Below, one piece after another: positions 18,375-27,186 of a stretch of 64,000 bases of DNA (within the stretch, counting starts at the first letter, position 1; each line of letters starts with the position of its first letter). The notes beneath the pieces are model-generated. The model was given only the letters and a program-made list of their open reading frames with translations. It made no database searches and was not told where the DNA came from. Source of the stretch: Bacteroides eggerthii (lineage in GTDB: Bacteria > Bacteroidota > Bacteroidia > Bacteroidales > Bacteroidaceae); the NCBI RefSeq assembly GCF_025146565.1, contig NZ_CP102258.1, positions 2,450,001 to 2,514,000 on the forward strand, given 5' to 3'. Both the position numbers and the translations under genes were made by a program.

Positions 18375-18401
18375 TTCTGAACATTTAAACTAAAAAGTAT
18401 T

Positions 18402-19748
18402 ATGTTGAAACATTTGATAAGTTTTTACAAGGTTTCTCAGCCGAAACCTTGTAGCGGGGAGCCTTTGTCCATGCAGCAAAGGAGTTTGAAACGGTTGCAA
18501 TGGTCCACCTTCCTTTCCGCAACCTTGGGATATGGGATGTATTATGTCTGCCGTCTGAGCCTGAATGTGGTGAAGAAGCCTATTGTAGAGGAAGGTATCT
18601 TTTCGGAAACCGAACTGGGCATTATCGGTGCGGTGCTTTTCTTTACCTACGCTGTAGGCAAGTTCACAAACGGTTTTCTAGCCGACCGGAGTAATATCAA
18701 CCGTTTCATGTCCACCGGGTTGCTTGTGACTGCATTGGTAAATCTTTTCCTCGGTTTTGTGCACTCCTTTATTCTTTTTGCCATTCTTTGGGGCATCAGC
18801 GGCTGGTTCCAGTCCATGGGCGCTGCTTCTTGCGTCGTCGGTCTTTCCCGTTGGTTTACTGACAAGGAGCGCGGTTCTTTCTATGGTTTTTGGAGTGCCA
18901 GCCATAATATTGGGGAGGCGATGACATTTATCATCGTGGCTTCCGTAGTCAGTGCCTTTGGCTGGCGCTATGGTTTTCTGGGTGCCGGTCTTGTGGGGCT
19001 TATAGGAGTTTTGGTCATTTGGCGTTTTTTCCATGATAGCCCGCAGAGTAAAGGTCTTCCGGCTGTCAACGTCCCCCGGGCGAAAAAAGCAATGAATGCT
19101 TTGGAAACTGAGGAGTTTAACCGGGCCCAGAAGTCAGTCTTGAAGAATCCTGCTATCTGGATACTTGCTTTCAGCAGTGCTTTCATGTATATCAGCCGGT
19201 ATGCGGTGAATAGTTGGGGTGTGTTCTATCTGCAGGCGGAGAAGGGTTATTCTACGCTTGATGCGAGTTTCATCATTTCCATCAGTTCGGTTTGCGGTAT
19301 TGTCGGTACGATGTTTTCGGGTGTTATCTCCGATAAGTTTTTCGGCGGTCGCCGTAATATTCCGGCATTGATTTTCGGTCTGATGAATGTGGTGGCTCTC
19401 TGCCTCTTCCTGCTTGTTCCCGGTGTACACTTTTGGCTGGATGCTTTGTCCATGGTGCTTTTCGGGCTTGGCATCGGTGTGCTGATTTGCTTTTTGGGTG
19501 GCTTGATGGCTGTTGACATTGCTCCCCGCACAGCTTCGGGGGCAGCTTTGGGTGTGGTTGGCATTGCGAGTTATATCGGTGCGGGTTTGCAGGATGTGAT
19601 GAGTGGTGTACTGATTGAGGGTAATAAGCATGTTGTCAACGGTGTTGAAGTTTATGACTTCACTTATATCAACTGGTTCTGGATAGGGGCTGCATTGATG
19701 TCTGTATTGTTGGCATTGCTGGTGTGGAATGCGAGGAATAGGGAGTAG
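18402..19748 (+). CDS. GlpT/UhpT-type organophosphate MFS transporter
   Basis: Inner-membrane major-facilitator protein of 448 residues with about twelve membrane segments. It belongs to the organophosphate:phosphate antiporter family: the LSATLGYGMYYVCRLSLNVVKKP start, the MFS loop motif GFLADRSNINRFM, the MGAASCVVGLSRWFTDKERGSFYGFWSASHNIGE segment and AASYIGAGLQD-like late helices are characteristic. Likely substrates are glycerol 3-phosphate or another phosphorylated small molecule in exchange for phosphate. The periplasmic glycerophosphodiesterase encoded just upstream could supply it. A 148-bp gap with a large hairpin separates the two genes, so transporter levels may be set separately. 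Confidence 0.92.
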   Translation: MLKHLISFYKVSQPKPCSGEPLSMQQRSLKRLQWSTFLSATLGYGMYYVCRLSLNVVKKPIVEEGIFSETELGIIGAVLFFTYAVGKFTNGFLADRSNINRFMSTGLLVTALVNLFLGFVHSFILFAILWGISGWFQSMGAASCVVGLSRWFTDKERGSFYGFWSASHNIGEAMTFIIVASVVSAFGWRYGFLGAGLVGLIGVLVIWRFFHDSPQSKGLPAVNVPRAKKAMNALETEEFNRAQKSVLKNPAIWILAFSSAFMYISRYAVNSWGVFYLQAEKGYSTLDASFIISISSVCGIVGTMFSGVISDKFFGGRRNIPALIFGLMNVVALCLFLLVPGVHFWLDALSMVLFGLGIGVLICFLGGLMAVDIAPRTASGAALGVVGIASYIGAGLQDVMSGVLIEGNKHVVNGVEVYDFTYINWFWIGAALMSVLLALLVWNARNRE

Positions 19749-19809
19749 TATTCTTTAGAGGAGACAGAAGAAGCGTATCACCTTTTCGAAAACCGATTGG
19801 AAGGGGTAA

Positions 19810-20622
19810 TTAAGGTTGCGATAACGGGAAGCGGAGCTGCCAAAAAGCTACGGCAGCAGCGGCAGCTACATTGAGCGAATCGACTCCATGTGACATGGGG
19901 ATGCGGACTACATAATCGGCTTCGGCAATCGTTTTGTGTGATAGCCCGTCACCTTCAGTACCCATTACGATAGCCAGCTTTGGCTCGTTTGCCAAGATAG
20001 GGTCGTCAATAGAGATAGAATCATCTGTAAGTGCCATAGCTGCAGTACGGAATCCTAAATCATTAAGTTTGCCGAGAGGGCCGTCCAGCCATGTCCATGG
20101 TACGAGGAATACCGAACCCATAGACACTCTTACTGCACGACGATTGAGCGGATCGCAGGAAGTAGGAGTGAGCAGTACGGCATCTATGCCGAGGGCAGCA
20201 GCCGAACGGAAGATTGCCCCGATATTGGTAGTGTCAACCACTCCGTCCACTACTACGATGCGACGGGCTTTCCGGCATACTTCTTCAATACAGCGCGGCT
20301 TAGGACGACGCATAGCACATAGGACACCGCGTGTAAGAGTATATCCGGTGAGAGTGGAGAGCAACTCCCTCTCTCCGGTATAGACGGGAATGTTGCCACT
20401 GCGTTCAATAATGGTGGCTGCATCGCCTGTAATGTGCTTCTGCTCGCACAAAAGAGCTAACGGTTCGTAGCCTGCATCCATAGCGACAGAAATAACTTTG
20501 GGACTTTCTGCTATGAAGATGCCTTTGGAGGGTTCGATACGGTTGCGTAGCTGTGCTTCGGTGAGTGTACTGAAGATTTCTACCCCCGGCTGTGAAAGGG
20601 AGGTTATTTCTATGATGGGCAT
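19810..20622 (-). CDS. TrmH/SpoU-family RNA 2'-O-methyltransferase
   Basis: SPOUT methyltransferase of 270 residues that would methylate a ribose 2'-OH in tRNA or rRNA with S-adenosylmethionine. The N-terminal part (about 1-100) is a substrate-binding domain. The knot domain has all three motifs: NIGAIFRSA (motif 1), LAIVMGTEGDGL (motif 2) and IPMSHGVDSLNVAAAAAV (motif 3). It is convergent with the transporter gene and has its own promoter at about 20691. Which RNA and nucleotide it modifies cannot be told from the sequence. Confidence 0.94.
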   Translation of the reverse strand: MPIIEITSLSQPGVEIFSTLTEAQLRNRIEPSKGIFIAESPKVISVAMDAGYEPLALLCEQKHITGDAATIIERSGNIPVYTGERELLSTLTGYTLTRGVLCAMRRPKPRCIEEVCRKARRIVVVDGVVDTTNIGAIFRSAAALGIDAVLLTPTSCDPLNRRAVRVSMGSVFLVPWTWLDGPLGKLNDLGFRTAAMALTDDSISIDDPILANEPKLAIVMGTEGDGLSHKTIAEADYVVRIPMSHGVDSLNVAAAAAVAFWQLRFPLSQP

Positions 20623-20690
20623 GTTACTATTAAATGGCTTTTTGTGAATGATGCTTTGGTTGTTATTTGTAATATAAATGATTTATTACG

Positions 20691-20698
20691 CAAAGGTA
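20691..20698 (-). promoter_or_regulatory. -7 box of the SpoU methyltransferase gene
   Basis: Reverse complement TACCTTTG matches TAnnTTTG, 69 bases upstream of the start codon. No clear -33 TTTG is seen. Confidence 0.55.
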
Positions 20699-20769
20699 AT
20701 CACAACGAAACATGTGCTGTTATGGCAACAGGAGTGTTGTTTCCAATGTTTCAAATGTTCTGTACTCTA

Positions 20770-20825
20770 TAATAGAAAAATTCTGCATACATAATTGATA
20801 TTCTCATTACTTATGTATGCAGAAT
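20770..20825 (-). terminator. Intrinsic terminator after the ECF S-component gene
   Basis: ATTCTGCATACATAA (20780-20794) pairs perfectly with TTATGTATGCAGAAT (20811-20825), 15 bp. Read on the minus strand the stem is followed by TTTTTCTATT, a good U-tract. It ends the four-gene unit that begins at 26347. Confidence 0.85.
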
Positions 20826-20869
20826 CTTATGCACACCACACATCTAAACTATTAAACGTATTTGTGGTA

Positions 20870-21382
20870 TTACAGAGACGCACTGTATCTGATCAATACA
20901 TATCCGCCTACTATCTGCATTGCCATTCCCGGCAGGCCGATGCGGAAATCCTGTACAGCTTGGAAGAAGCTGCCAACCATGGCCCATTCGCCTAAAGTAC
21001 CTGCTATCTGATAGAACAGTACAACAGCCAATAAGATAGGGAGGGAAATGCGGTTGAAACGGTGTGCTGCCCAACCGGCGGCTATTGCCAGCAATACGGA
21101 CTTCAGCAAGATGGCGGGGAGTACTGCCGGAAGCGGCATTCCGAACAATAATGAATTGGCTATCGGGGAAAGAACTGCAGTCAGCAATCCCACTTTCCAG
21201 CCGAATTTATATGCGCCGATTAAGGTGAAGAAATAAATGGGCAACCATGTTATGCCGCCTTGCGGTATAAGGTGGAAAAGTTGGGGTAATGCCATATTGC
21301 CTGCAATGAACAATGCGGCTATCAAGTAAGTTTTTACGTTGCTGTAATCCAGCGAATAGAGTTTTACAGTTTTTGTTTCCAT
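20870..21382 (-). CDS. ECF transporter S component-like membrane protein
   Basis: Integral membrane protein of 170 residues with about five or six hydrophobic segments and a short charged N terminus. Its pattern (YLIAALFIAGNMALPQLFHLIP, GGITWLPIYFFTLIGAYKFGWKVGLLTAVLSPIANSLLFGMP, LAAVLPAILLK-like helices) resembles the substrate-binding S subunits of energy-coupling factor transporters, which take up vitamins and other micronutrients. No EcfA ATPase or EcfT gene is nearby, so it would have to use a shared energising module. It is the last gene of a unit with a TonB receptor and two redox proteins, which suggests the receptor brings the same ligand across the outer membrane. The ligand is unknown. 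Confidence 0.72.
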   Translation of the reverse strand: METKTVKLYSLDYSNVKTYLIAALFIAGNMALPQLFHLIPQGGITWLPIYFFTLIGAYKFGWKVGLLTAVLSPIANSLLFGMPLPAVLPAILLKSVLLAIAAGWAAHRFNRISLPILLAVVLFYQIAGTLGEWAMVGSFFQAVQDFRIGLPGMAMQIVGGYVLIRYSASL

Positions 21383-21500
21383 ATTCTTATAGTTTAAAGA
21401 GTAATCATTTAGTTTAAAGAATAACCATTTTTTATGTTTACAAAGTTATAACTATTATTTCAAACAGATACGGTTTTGGCAACAGTAATGTCCGAATTAG

Positions 21501-23393
21501 TCAGAAGTTGATATTCACTCCGCCCATAAAAGTCGCTTTGGGCATCGGAAAACCGGCATTTATTTCGTAGCGCTGTGCCAACAGGTTTTCACCTCTTACG
21601 AAAATATCGGCATACCGGCATAAACGGTAATTGGCACGCAGGTTCCAGAGAACAAAACTTTCTTTTCTCTCTTTGCCTTTGTTCACGTTGGTGTATAGAT
21701 CCTTTATATATTGCAGACCCGTCGAAACCCTCCAACGCCCTTGTGTGAAATCAGCCCCTGCATAGAGTTTATGACCGGGAGCGGCCACCACCGGATTCTC
21801 CATGTGCAGCCAGCTGTAATTGGCGTTTATCTGCCAGCAAGAAGTGATGCGGTAGCTGATATTGCTTTCAACGCCCCAATTCTCTATTTCACCCGTATTT
21901 ATGTTTTTGGGTTTACCGTCGGTGGGAACGGTCATAATCATGTTGTCTCCGTCAATATAATAGAGATTTATGCCATAAAATAAAGCGCCGTCCAATGCCC
22001 GCTGTGAGAATGACAATTCGTAATTCATCAGGCTTTCCGCCCTTAAATCCGGGTTTTGCGGCGGGAACATATACATCTCGCGAATGGTGGGGTTGCGGAA
22101 CCCCTTGCTCACCATTGCTTTCATCTCCGTCTGTTCGGGCAGGTGGAATGAGAGTCCTCCTTGCGGTATCCATTCCGTACCCACATGTGAGTGGTGGTCC
22201 ACGCGGATACCTGCATTGAGAGACAACCAGTCGCCGAGATCCTGACGAAAGTCAACGTATCCGGCAAACTCATCCATTTGTTTGTCTACTCCCGGAATAT
22301 GTTCGCCGGTAGCCACCATTTTGTTCCATGACTTGCCGCCGAAGTGTTGATAGTCGAAACCTACGGTGAGGCGGTTGCCGGCGAAGAGCGTTGCGCTTTG
22401 ATACCATGACACGCCCAGCATCCTGTCTTTAGAGTTGAAGTGGGATTCCTGCGGTGTTCCGCCGGGATGATAGCCGTCATTGATTTTATGGCGTCCCCAG
22501 TTGTAGAAGAAGCTCAGGGCGCCGGAACTCTTTTCATAATGGTTTTCGAGGGCGAATGAAGCCATGCCGCGTGTGATGCGGGAGTCGTTGTCTATATATG
22601 GATTATCGGTTTCGCCCGAATTGGATGCCTTGAACCGGGTGATGTTTACGTCACCCCACACTTTCCAAGCGGCATTGAAATCATATCCCAGTTTGGCATA
22701 ACCGCCGTACTGCTCGAATTCCATGTTCTCCCGATGCCCGTCGGTGCGGTTGTACGAGCCGGTAACGATACTGTTGAAACGCCCTTTTCTGATGCGGTTG
22801 GAGAGTTCCGTCTGCAATGTGTTGTACGAGCCGTAACCGATTTGCGCATTGGTCTTTATGCCGTCTTCCTGCATCTTACGGGTCACGATATTGATGACGC
22901 CTCCCATTGCATTGGAGCCGTACAGCACTGAAGCCGGGCCGCGAAGAACTTCCACCCGGTCGGTCAGCATCGTCTGGTAGGCATCGGCAATGGGGTGTCC
23001 CATTAGTCCCATATATTGAGGATGTCCGTCAATCAGTACCAGCAGACCAGCCGTAGGGCTTCCGCCGATGCCGCGCAGACTCATTCCGCCTGCTGCTCCG
23101 GTGGAGACGCCATACCCCATGATGCCGCGGCTTGTGGTGAATAGGCCGGGCACTTGTTCTGTCAGTACGGGCAGGACAGAGGGCTGGAAGCTCTGTTCCA
23201 GCACCTTGCGGTTGACTACGGAGATGGTCATCGGCAGATGTCGTACGTCCGTTTCGTTTCTTGTTCCCGTCACTACTACTTCATCTATGGTCAGGCTTCG
23301 GGCAACGCGCGTGCTGTCTTTGGCCGTTTGCGCCAATCCTGTCATAGCCCAAATGCCGGATACCGAAAGGAGTAATATTACTTTTTTTCTCAT
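21501..23393 (-). CDS. TonB-dependent outer membrane receptor
   Basis: Receptor of 630 residues of the siderophore/cobalamin size class, without the extra domains of SusC proteins. The start at 23393 gives a proper signal peptide (RKKVILLLSVSGIWAMTGLAQ). A longer in-frame reading from 23510 would overlap the upstream gene and is rejected. The TonB box region is IDEVVVTGTR. The plug follows (MTISVVNRKVLEQ, GGMSLRGIGG, VLIDGHPQYMGLMG, VEVLRGPASVLYGSNAMGGVINIVT). The barrel ends in FMGGVNINF with a terminal Phe. His- and Met-rich plug loops (GHPQYMGLMGHP) could hint at a metal or metal complex, but this is weak. It begins 5 bp after the aldo/keto reductase stop and is in one operon with it. Confidence 0.93.
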   Translation of the reverse strand: MRKKVILLLSVSGIWAMTGLAQTAKDSTRVARSLTIDEVVVTGTRNETDVRHLPMTISVVNRKVLEQSFQPSVLPVLTEQVPGLFTTSRGIMGYGVSTGAAGGMSLRGIGGSPTAGLLVLIDGHPQYMGLMGHPIADAYQTMLTDRVEVLRGPASVLYGSNAMGGVINIVTRKMQEDGIKTNAQIGYGSYNTLQTELSNRIRKGRFNSIVTGSYNRTDGHRENMEFEQYGGYAKLGYDFNAAWKVWGDVNITRFKASNSGETDNPYIDNDSRITRGMASFALENHYEKSSGALSFFYNWGRHKINDGYHPGGTPQESHFNSKDRMLGVSWYQSATLFAGNRLTVGFDYQHFGGKSWNKMVATGEHIPGVDKQMDEFAGYVDFRQDLGDWLSLNAGIRVDHHSHVGTEWIPQGGLSFHLPEQTEMKAMVSKGFRNPTIREMYMFPPQNPDLRAESLMNYELSFSQRALDGALFYGINLYYIDGDNMIMTVPTDGKPKNINTGEIENWGVESNISYRITSCWQINANYSWLHMENPVVAAPGHKLYAGADFTQGRWRVSTGLQYIKDLYTNVNKGKERKESFVLWNLRANYRLCRYADIFVRGENLLAQRYEINAGFPMPKATFMGGVNINF

Positions 23394-23398
23394 CTGTA

Positions 23399-24790
23399 CT
23401 ACAACGTCTCCTGTTTCAGTTTTTCTACAAAGCTGTCTATTTCCCGTAGTTTCTTGGGAATATTGATGCTTTGCGGGCAGTGCGGGGTGCATTGGTCGCA
23501 TCCGGTGCAATGGCTGGCCTGACGAAGTTTCGGTACGCTGCGGTCATAGCCGATGAGGAAGGCCCGGCGGGCTTCGCGGTAGTGCTCGTCCTGACTGCTT
23601 TTGGGGACATTGCCCTCATTGACGCATCGGTTGTAGTGCAGCAGAATGGCCGGGATGTCCAGTCCGTAGGGGCAAGGCATGCAATATTTGCAGTCGTTGC
23701 ATGGAATGGTGGGGTAGGCGAGCATCATCTGCGCCGTATCTTCCAGCAGAGCCATTTCGGCTTCCGTACAAGGATCGAGAGGGGAGAAAGTGCGGAGGTT
23801 GTCCTGCAAATGCTCCATATACGTCATGCCGCTCAGTACTGTCAGCACATTGGGGAACGTTCCGGCAAAGCGGAAAGCCCAGGAAGCCGTACTGCTTTGC
23901 GGTCGGTGCTGTTTCAGACGTGCCACCAAGTGGTCGTTCAGTTTGGAAAGACGTCCGCCCAATAGCGGTTCCATGATGATGGCGGGTATGCCGCGCTTTA
24001 CGAGTTCTCCATACAGATATTCGGCGTTGACGTTGTTGCCCGAAGCATGTTTCCAGTCTGCATAGTTGAGCTGTATCTGTACGAAATCCCAGTGTATCCG
24101 GTCGTGCATGGCCAATATTTCGTCGAAGACATCCACCGTTCCATGATATGAGAATCCCAAATTGCGGATACGCCCGGCTTTGCGCTCTTCCATTAGGAAA
24201 TCGATGATGCCGTTGTCGATGTATCGTGCCTGAAAGGTCTTGATACCGCCATTGCCGACGGAGTGCAGCAGATAATAATCGATGTAGTCCACCTGCAAAT
24301 CCTCGAATGATTTCCGATACATGGCGATTGAGTTTTCGCGGGTGTAGTTGGAGAAGTTTGACAGTTTGGTGGCTATCAGGAATTTCTCACGCGGATGGCG
24401 TTTCAGTGCTATGCCGGTTGACTTCTCCGACCAGCCCTGCACATATACGGGCGACGTATCGAAATAGTTTACGCCATGGGCAATGGCATAGTCAACCAGT
24501 TCGTTGACGGTTTCCTGATCCACTTCATCACCGTTTCCGTCTGCCCGTTTCCGGGTGGGCCAGCGCATGCAGCCGTAACCCAGTATGGATACGCGGTCGC
24601 CTGTTGTAGGGTTGGTGCGGTAGACCATTTTGTCGGTAGGTATCTCGCCTGATGCGGCCGATTCGCTGTCCGAACTGTTCTTTTGGCCGGAGCAACCGTA
24701 CAATGCAGTTGCCGAAGCGAGTGTTCCTGCGCCGGCGAGTTTGAAGAAATCCCGGCGGTTTATTTTATTGTTGTTATTGTTCTTTTCCAT
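23399..24790 (-). CDS. Exported aldo/keto reductase with C-terminal 4Fe-4S ferredoxin domain
   Basis: A 463-residue protein. The N terminus has a twin-arginine motif (RRDFFKLAG) and a following hydrophobic stretch with a lipobox-like ALYGC, so it is probably a Tat-exported lipoprotein. Residues about 55-330 are an aldo/keto reductase barrel, with catalytic Asp/Tyr region YFDTSPVYVQGWSE, Lys in LIATKLSN and His in YLLHSVG. Cys-rich segments follow: CNDCKYCMPCPYG and CTGCDQCTPHCPQ, which bind iron-sulfur clusters. It sits between a membrane polyferredoxin and a TonB receptor, so electrons from the membrane could be passed to this reductase to alter the imported compound. The substrate is unknown. 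Confidence 0.9.
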   Translation of the reverse strand: MEKNNNNNKINRRDFFKLAGAGTLASATALYGCSGQKNSSDSESAASGEIPTDKMVYRTNPTTGDRVSILGYGCMRWPTRKRADGNGDEVDQETVNELVDYAIAHGVNYFDTSPVYVQGWSEKSTGIALKRHPREKFLIATKLSNFSNYTRENSIAMYRKSFEDLQVDYIDYYLLHSVGNGGIKTFQARYIDNGIIDFLMEERKAGRIRNLGFSYHGTVDVFDEILAMHDRIHWDFVQIQLNYADWKHASGNNVNAEYLYGELVKRGIPAIIMEPLLGGRLSKLNDHLVARLKQHRPQSSTASWAFRFAGTFPNVLTVLSGMTYMEHLQDNLRTFSPLDPCTEAEMALLEDTAQMMLAYPTIPCNDCKYCMPCPYGLDIPAILLHYNRCVNEGNVPKSSQDEHYREARRAFLIGYDRSVPKLRQASHCTGCDQCTPHCPQSINIPKKLREIDSFVEKLKQETL

Positions 24791-24832
24791 AATTGATTAT
24801 CATTGTTTATCACCCTATCATTTTATTACATC

Positions 24833-26347
24833 CTACACTGTCCTGTGCATGATATGCCCTTCCACATAGATAGCGCTGAACGGGCGTGACGGACAAAGAT
24901 TCTCACATGCTCCGCAGCCGATGCAGCGCTCGGTGTTGACAACCGGTATTTTTCTGGATTCCGGGTTTTCGGGGTCTGAAGCTACCATTTGTATTGCGCC
25001 AACCGGACAATGACGGGCGCAGTTGCCACATTCCACATCGTCGGTGATGCAGATGCAATTTTCCTTTATCCATACGGCGTGCCCTATCTGAATGGCCGAT
25101 TTATCGGCTTTCGTTATGGGGCGGATGGCGCCTGCCGGACACACTTCCGCACACTTGGTGCACTCAGGCCGGCAATAGCCGCGTTCGTAGGACATTTCCG
25201 GTTGCATCAGTCGTGTGAGGTCGGAGGAAGGACGCAGCACTTGGTTGGGACATACCGATACGCAGAGTTGGCAGGCCGTACAGTGTTGCGCAAAGTTGCG
25301 GGCGCTCATTGAGCCCGGAGGAGTGATGGCAGTGGCGCGTTCAGGTATTTTCTTTTCCTCGATGGCTGCCAATCCGCCGTCCACTTTTTTCTCTTGCGCC
25401 TTTAGGGCGGTTGTTGTGGCCAATATTGCCGTTGCGGAGAGAAAAGCGCGCCGGGAATCGTCGACCGGTTGGGCGGAAGCGGTTTCTTCTCCGGCAGATG
25501 TCCGGTGTGTGTTTGACTTATGGCGGCGGGTATAGGTGATAGCTCCCTGTTTGCATTTATCCAGACAGTCCATGCACGCTACGCAGCGGCTGTAATCTAT
25601 TTCGTGGGCTTTGGAGTTGATGCAGGACGCCTTGCAGTTGCGGGCGCAAAGTCCGCAGCCGTTGCACTTCGTGGTGTCTATGACGGGTTTGAAGAGGGAG
25701 TATTTGGACAGGAAACCGAGCACCGTACCCACCGGGCAAATCGTGTTGCAGTAGGTGCGCCCGCCTCTCCATGCCAAGATGAACAGTACGATAAAAGTAA
25801 TTGCGGCTATGATGAAGGTGGACAGGCTTTTCATCCACACCTCCGTTTCGTAGAAGGCATAGCTGTCTGCCCGCTCCGCCAGGTATGCCAGCAGGTTGTT
25901 ACCCCATTGATAGACAGGAGCAAAAAGGTTGGAAGCGATACGCCCGTAGGAGCTGTATGGCTCAAGCAGCGAAGCGACGGCATGGAAACGTACGCCTGCA
26001 ACGAGGGTGACGAAAAACAATGCCAACATTCCATAGCGCAGCCATTTTCGTGCGGGGGAATAGCGGAAACGGTTTTTCTTCCGTTTGCCGGCAAACCGGG
26101 AAATGACATCCTGAAATACACCGAGAGGACAGATTACGGAGCAATAGACGCGTCCGAACAGTAAGGTCAATACAACAAGCAGCAGTACTACACCTACGTT
26201 TAGTGCGAGTAGTGCGGGGAGGAATTGTATCTTTGCCATCCATCCCATATATCCATGCAGTGTTCCGCTAAAGTCGAGGAACAGAAGTGTGATGAGCGCA
26301 AAGAATACAATTGCAAGTGTCAGTCTGATAGTACGTAACATAAGCAT
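24833..26347 (-). CDS. NapH/NapG-like membrane polyferredoxin (natural fusion)
   Basis: A 504-residue iron-sulfur membrane protein. The first 200 residues have about five membrane helices and two CxxxCP motifs (CSVICPLG and CNTICPVG), the mark of NapH/NosR/CcoG-type quinol-linked electron carriers. Two clusters follow (CNGCGLCARNC, CVACMDCLDKC). Next comes a Tat-like internal segment (SRRAFLSATAIL), as at the N terminus of NapG. It ends with four more Cys clusters (CTACQLCVSVC, CTKCAEVCP, CGNCARHCP, CIGCGACENLC). The layout reads as NapH joined to NapG. No nitrate reductase gene is near; the likely electron acceptor is the exported reductase encoded 42 bp downstream. Confidence 0.88.
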   Translation of the reverse strand: MLMLRTIRLTLAIVFFALITLLFLDFSGTLHGYMGWMAKIQFLPALLALNVGVVLLLVVLTLLFGRVYCSVICPLGVFQDVISRFAGKRKKNRFRYSPARKWLRYGMLALFFVTLVAGVRFHAVASLLEPYSSYGRIASNLFAPVYQWGNNLLAYLAERADSYAFYETEVWMKSLSTFIIAAITFIVLFILAWRGGRTYCNTICPVGTVLGFLSKYSLFKPVIDTTKCNGCGLCARNCKASCINSKAHEIDYSRCVACMDCLDKCKQGAITYTRRHKSNTHRTSAGEETASAQPVDDSRRAFLSATAILATTTALKAQEKKVDGGLAAIEEKKIPERATAITPPGSMSARNFAQHCTACQLCVSVCPNQVLRPSSDLTRLMQPEMSYERGYCRPECTKCAEVCPAGAIRPITKADKSAIQIGHAVWIKENCICITDDVECGNCARHCPVGAIQMVASDPENPESRKIPVVNTERCIGCGACENLCPSRPFSAIYVEGHIMHRTV

Positions 26348-26363
26348 AATAGTTTTATCGTTA

Positions 26364-26371
26364 CAAAAATA
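26364..26371 (-). promoter_or_regulatory. Possible -7 box of the polyferredoxin-receptor unit
   Basis: Reverse complement TATTTTTG fits TAnnTTTG, 17 bases upstream of the start codon. The 257-bp gap up to the cdd stop holds no recognisable riboswitch; in particular no B12-box-like sequence was seen. Confidence 0.4.
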
Positions 26372-26604
26372 CGGAGTTTATGGTAAGTTTTTGTATATGG
26401 ATTACGTTTGTTTTTACCGATTTTACAGGAAAAACTTGTTTCCGGTTCTGTTTTTGTTTTTTTTAAGAATTATAGGTGGTATGACAGATTCGTCCTCACC
26501 GCCCAATCCGTTTCAACGGGCGGCAAAGAACAGTCTTTTCTTTGGAAGCAGCACTTAGGCCGAGGCAAGGGGACAGGCTGAGGTTAGGGAATGAGACTTC
26601 CTGT

Positions 26605-27087
26605 TTATAACATGGATGATGCATCGAACGACAGCGGCAACAATGCGCCTACACTGCCCAGTTCATAGATGCCTGTTTTCCCGAACAGCAGTACACGCAT
26701 GGGATGTTTGAAGCGTTTTTCCGTTTCGAGCATCACCTGCCGGCAGGCCCCGCATGGCGGAATAGGCTCTTCCAGAAATTCTCCGCACTCGTTGCGGGCG
26801 GCTATGGCAAGAGTCTCTACGGCTTGGCCGGGGTACTGGGAGTTGGCATAAAACAAGGTGGTGCGTTCCGCGCAAAGTCCCGACGGATAGGCTGCATTCT
26901 CCTGATTGGTTCCTGTAACGATTGTATTGTCGGACAGGCGTGCCGCTGCCCCTACCGAGAAGTGCGAATAGGGAGCATAGCTGCGGTGGGTGGCTTGGCA
27001 GGCGGCGTCTATCAGCTCGCGGTCGGCAGCGCTCAATTCTTCATATTCGTATATCTTGATTGCAATTTGTATGTTCAGGTCCTTCAT
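26605..27087 (-). CDS. cdd: Cytidine deaminase
   Basis: Zinc enzyme of 160 residues that deaminates cytidine and deoxycytidine to uridine and deoxyuridine in pyrimidine salvage. The substrate loop YAPYSHFSVGAA is present. The zinc site is complete: Cys-Ala-Glu in GLCAERTTL with the catalytic Glu, and PPCGACRQ with the other two Cys ligands. Length fits the homotetrameric class. It has its own promoter and is divergent from the glucosaminidase gene. Confidence 0.96.
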   Translation of the reverse strand: MKDLNIQIAIKIYEYEELSAADRELIDAACQATHRSYAPYSHFSVGAAARLSDNTIVTGTNQENAAYPSGLCAERTTLFYANSQYPGQAVETLAIAARNECGEFLEEPIPPCGACRQVMLETEKRFKHPMRVLLFGKTGIYELGSVGALLPLSFDASSML

Positions 27088-27116
27088 AGAGTAATAGTTT
27101 ATTGTAATTAATGTTA

Positions 27117-27124
27117 CAAAGATA
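27117..27124 (-). promoter_or_regulatory. -7 box of cdd
   Basis: Reverse complement TATCTTTG matches TAnnTTTG exactly, 30 bases upstream of the start codon at 27087. Confidence 0.6.
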
Positions 27125-27186
27125 GGAAAGAGATTGGTTTTTTCAATTCTTTTGCAGACTTTTGTGTCAAAATCAACTTTTTAAGC

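Noticed and set aside
19749..19809. Terminator between the convergent GlpT-type and SpoU genes
   Set aside because: An eight-pair stem with two G-U pairs can be drawn (ACCTTTTC/GAAGGGGT), but it lacks a T run and is too weak to list.
23394..23510. Longer N terminus for the TonB receptor
   Set aside because: It overlaps the end of the aldo/keto reductase gene, and only the start at 23393 gives a signal peptide.
26348..26604. Cobalamin or other riboswitch upstream of the TonB/ECF-S unit
   Set aside because: No B12-box-like or other familiar riboswitch core could be found in this 257-bp gap.
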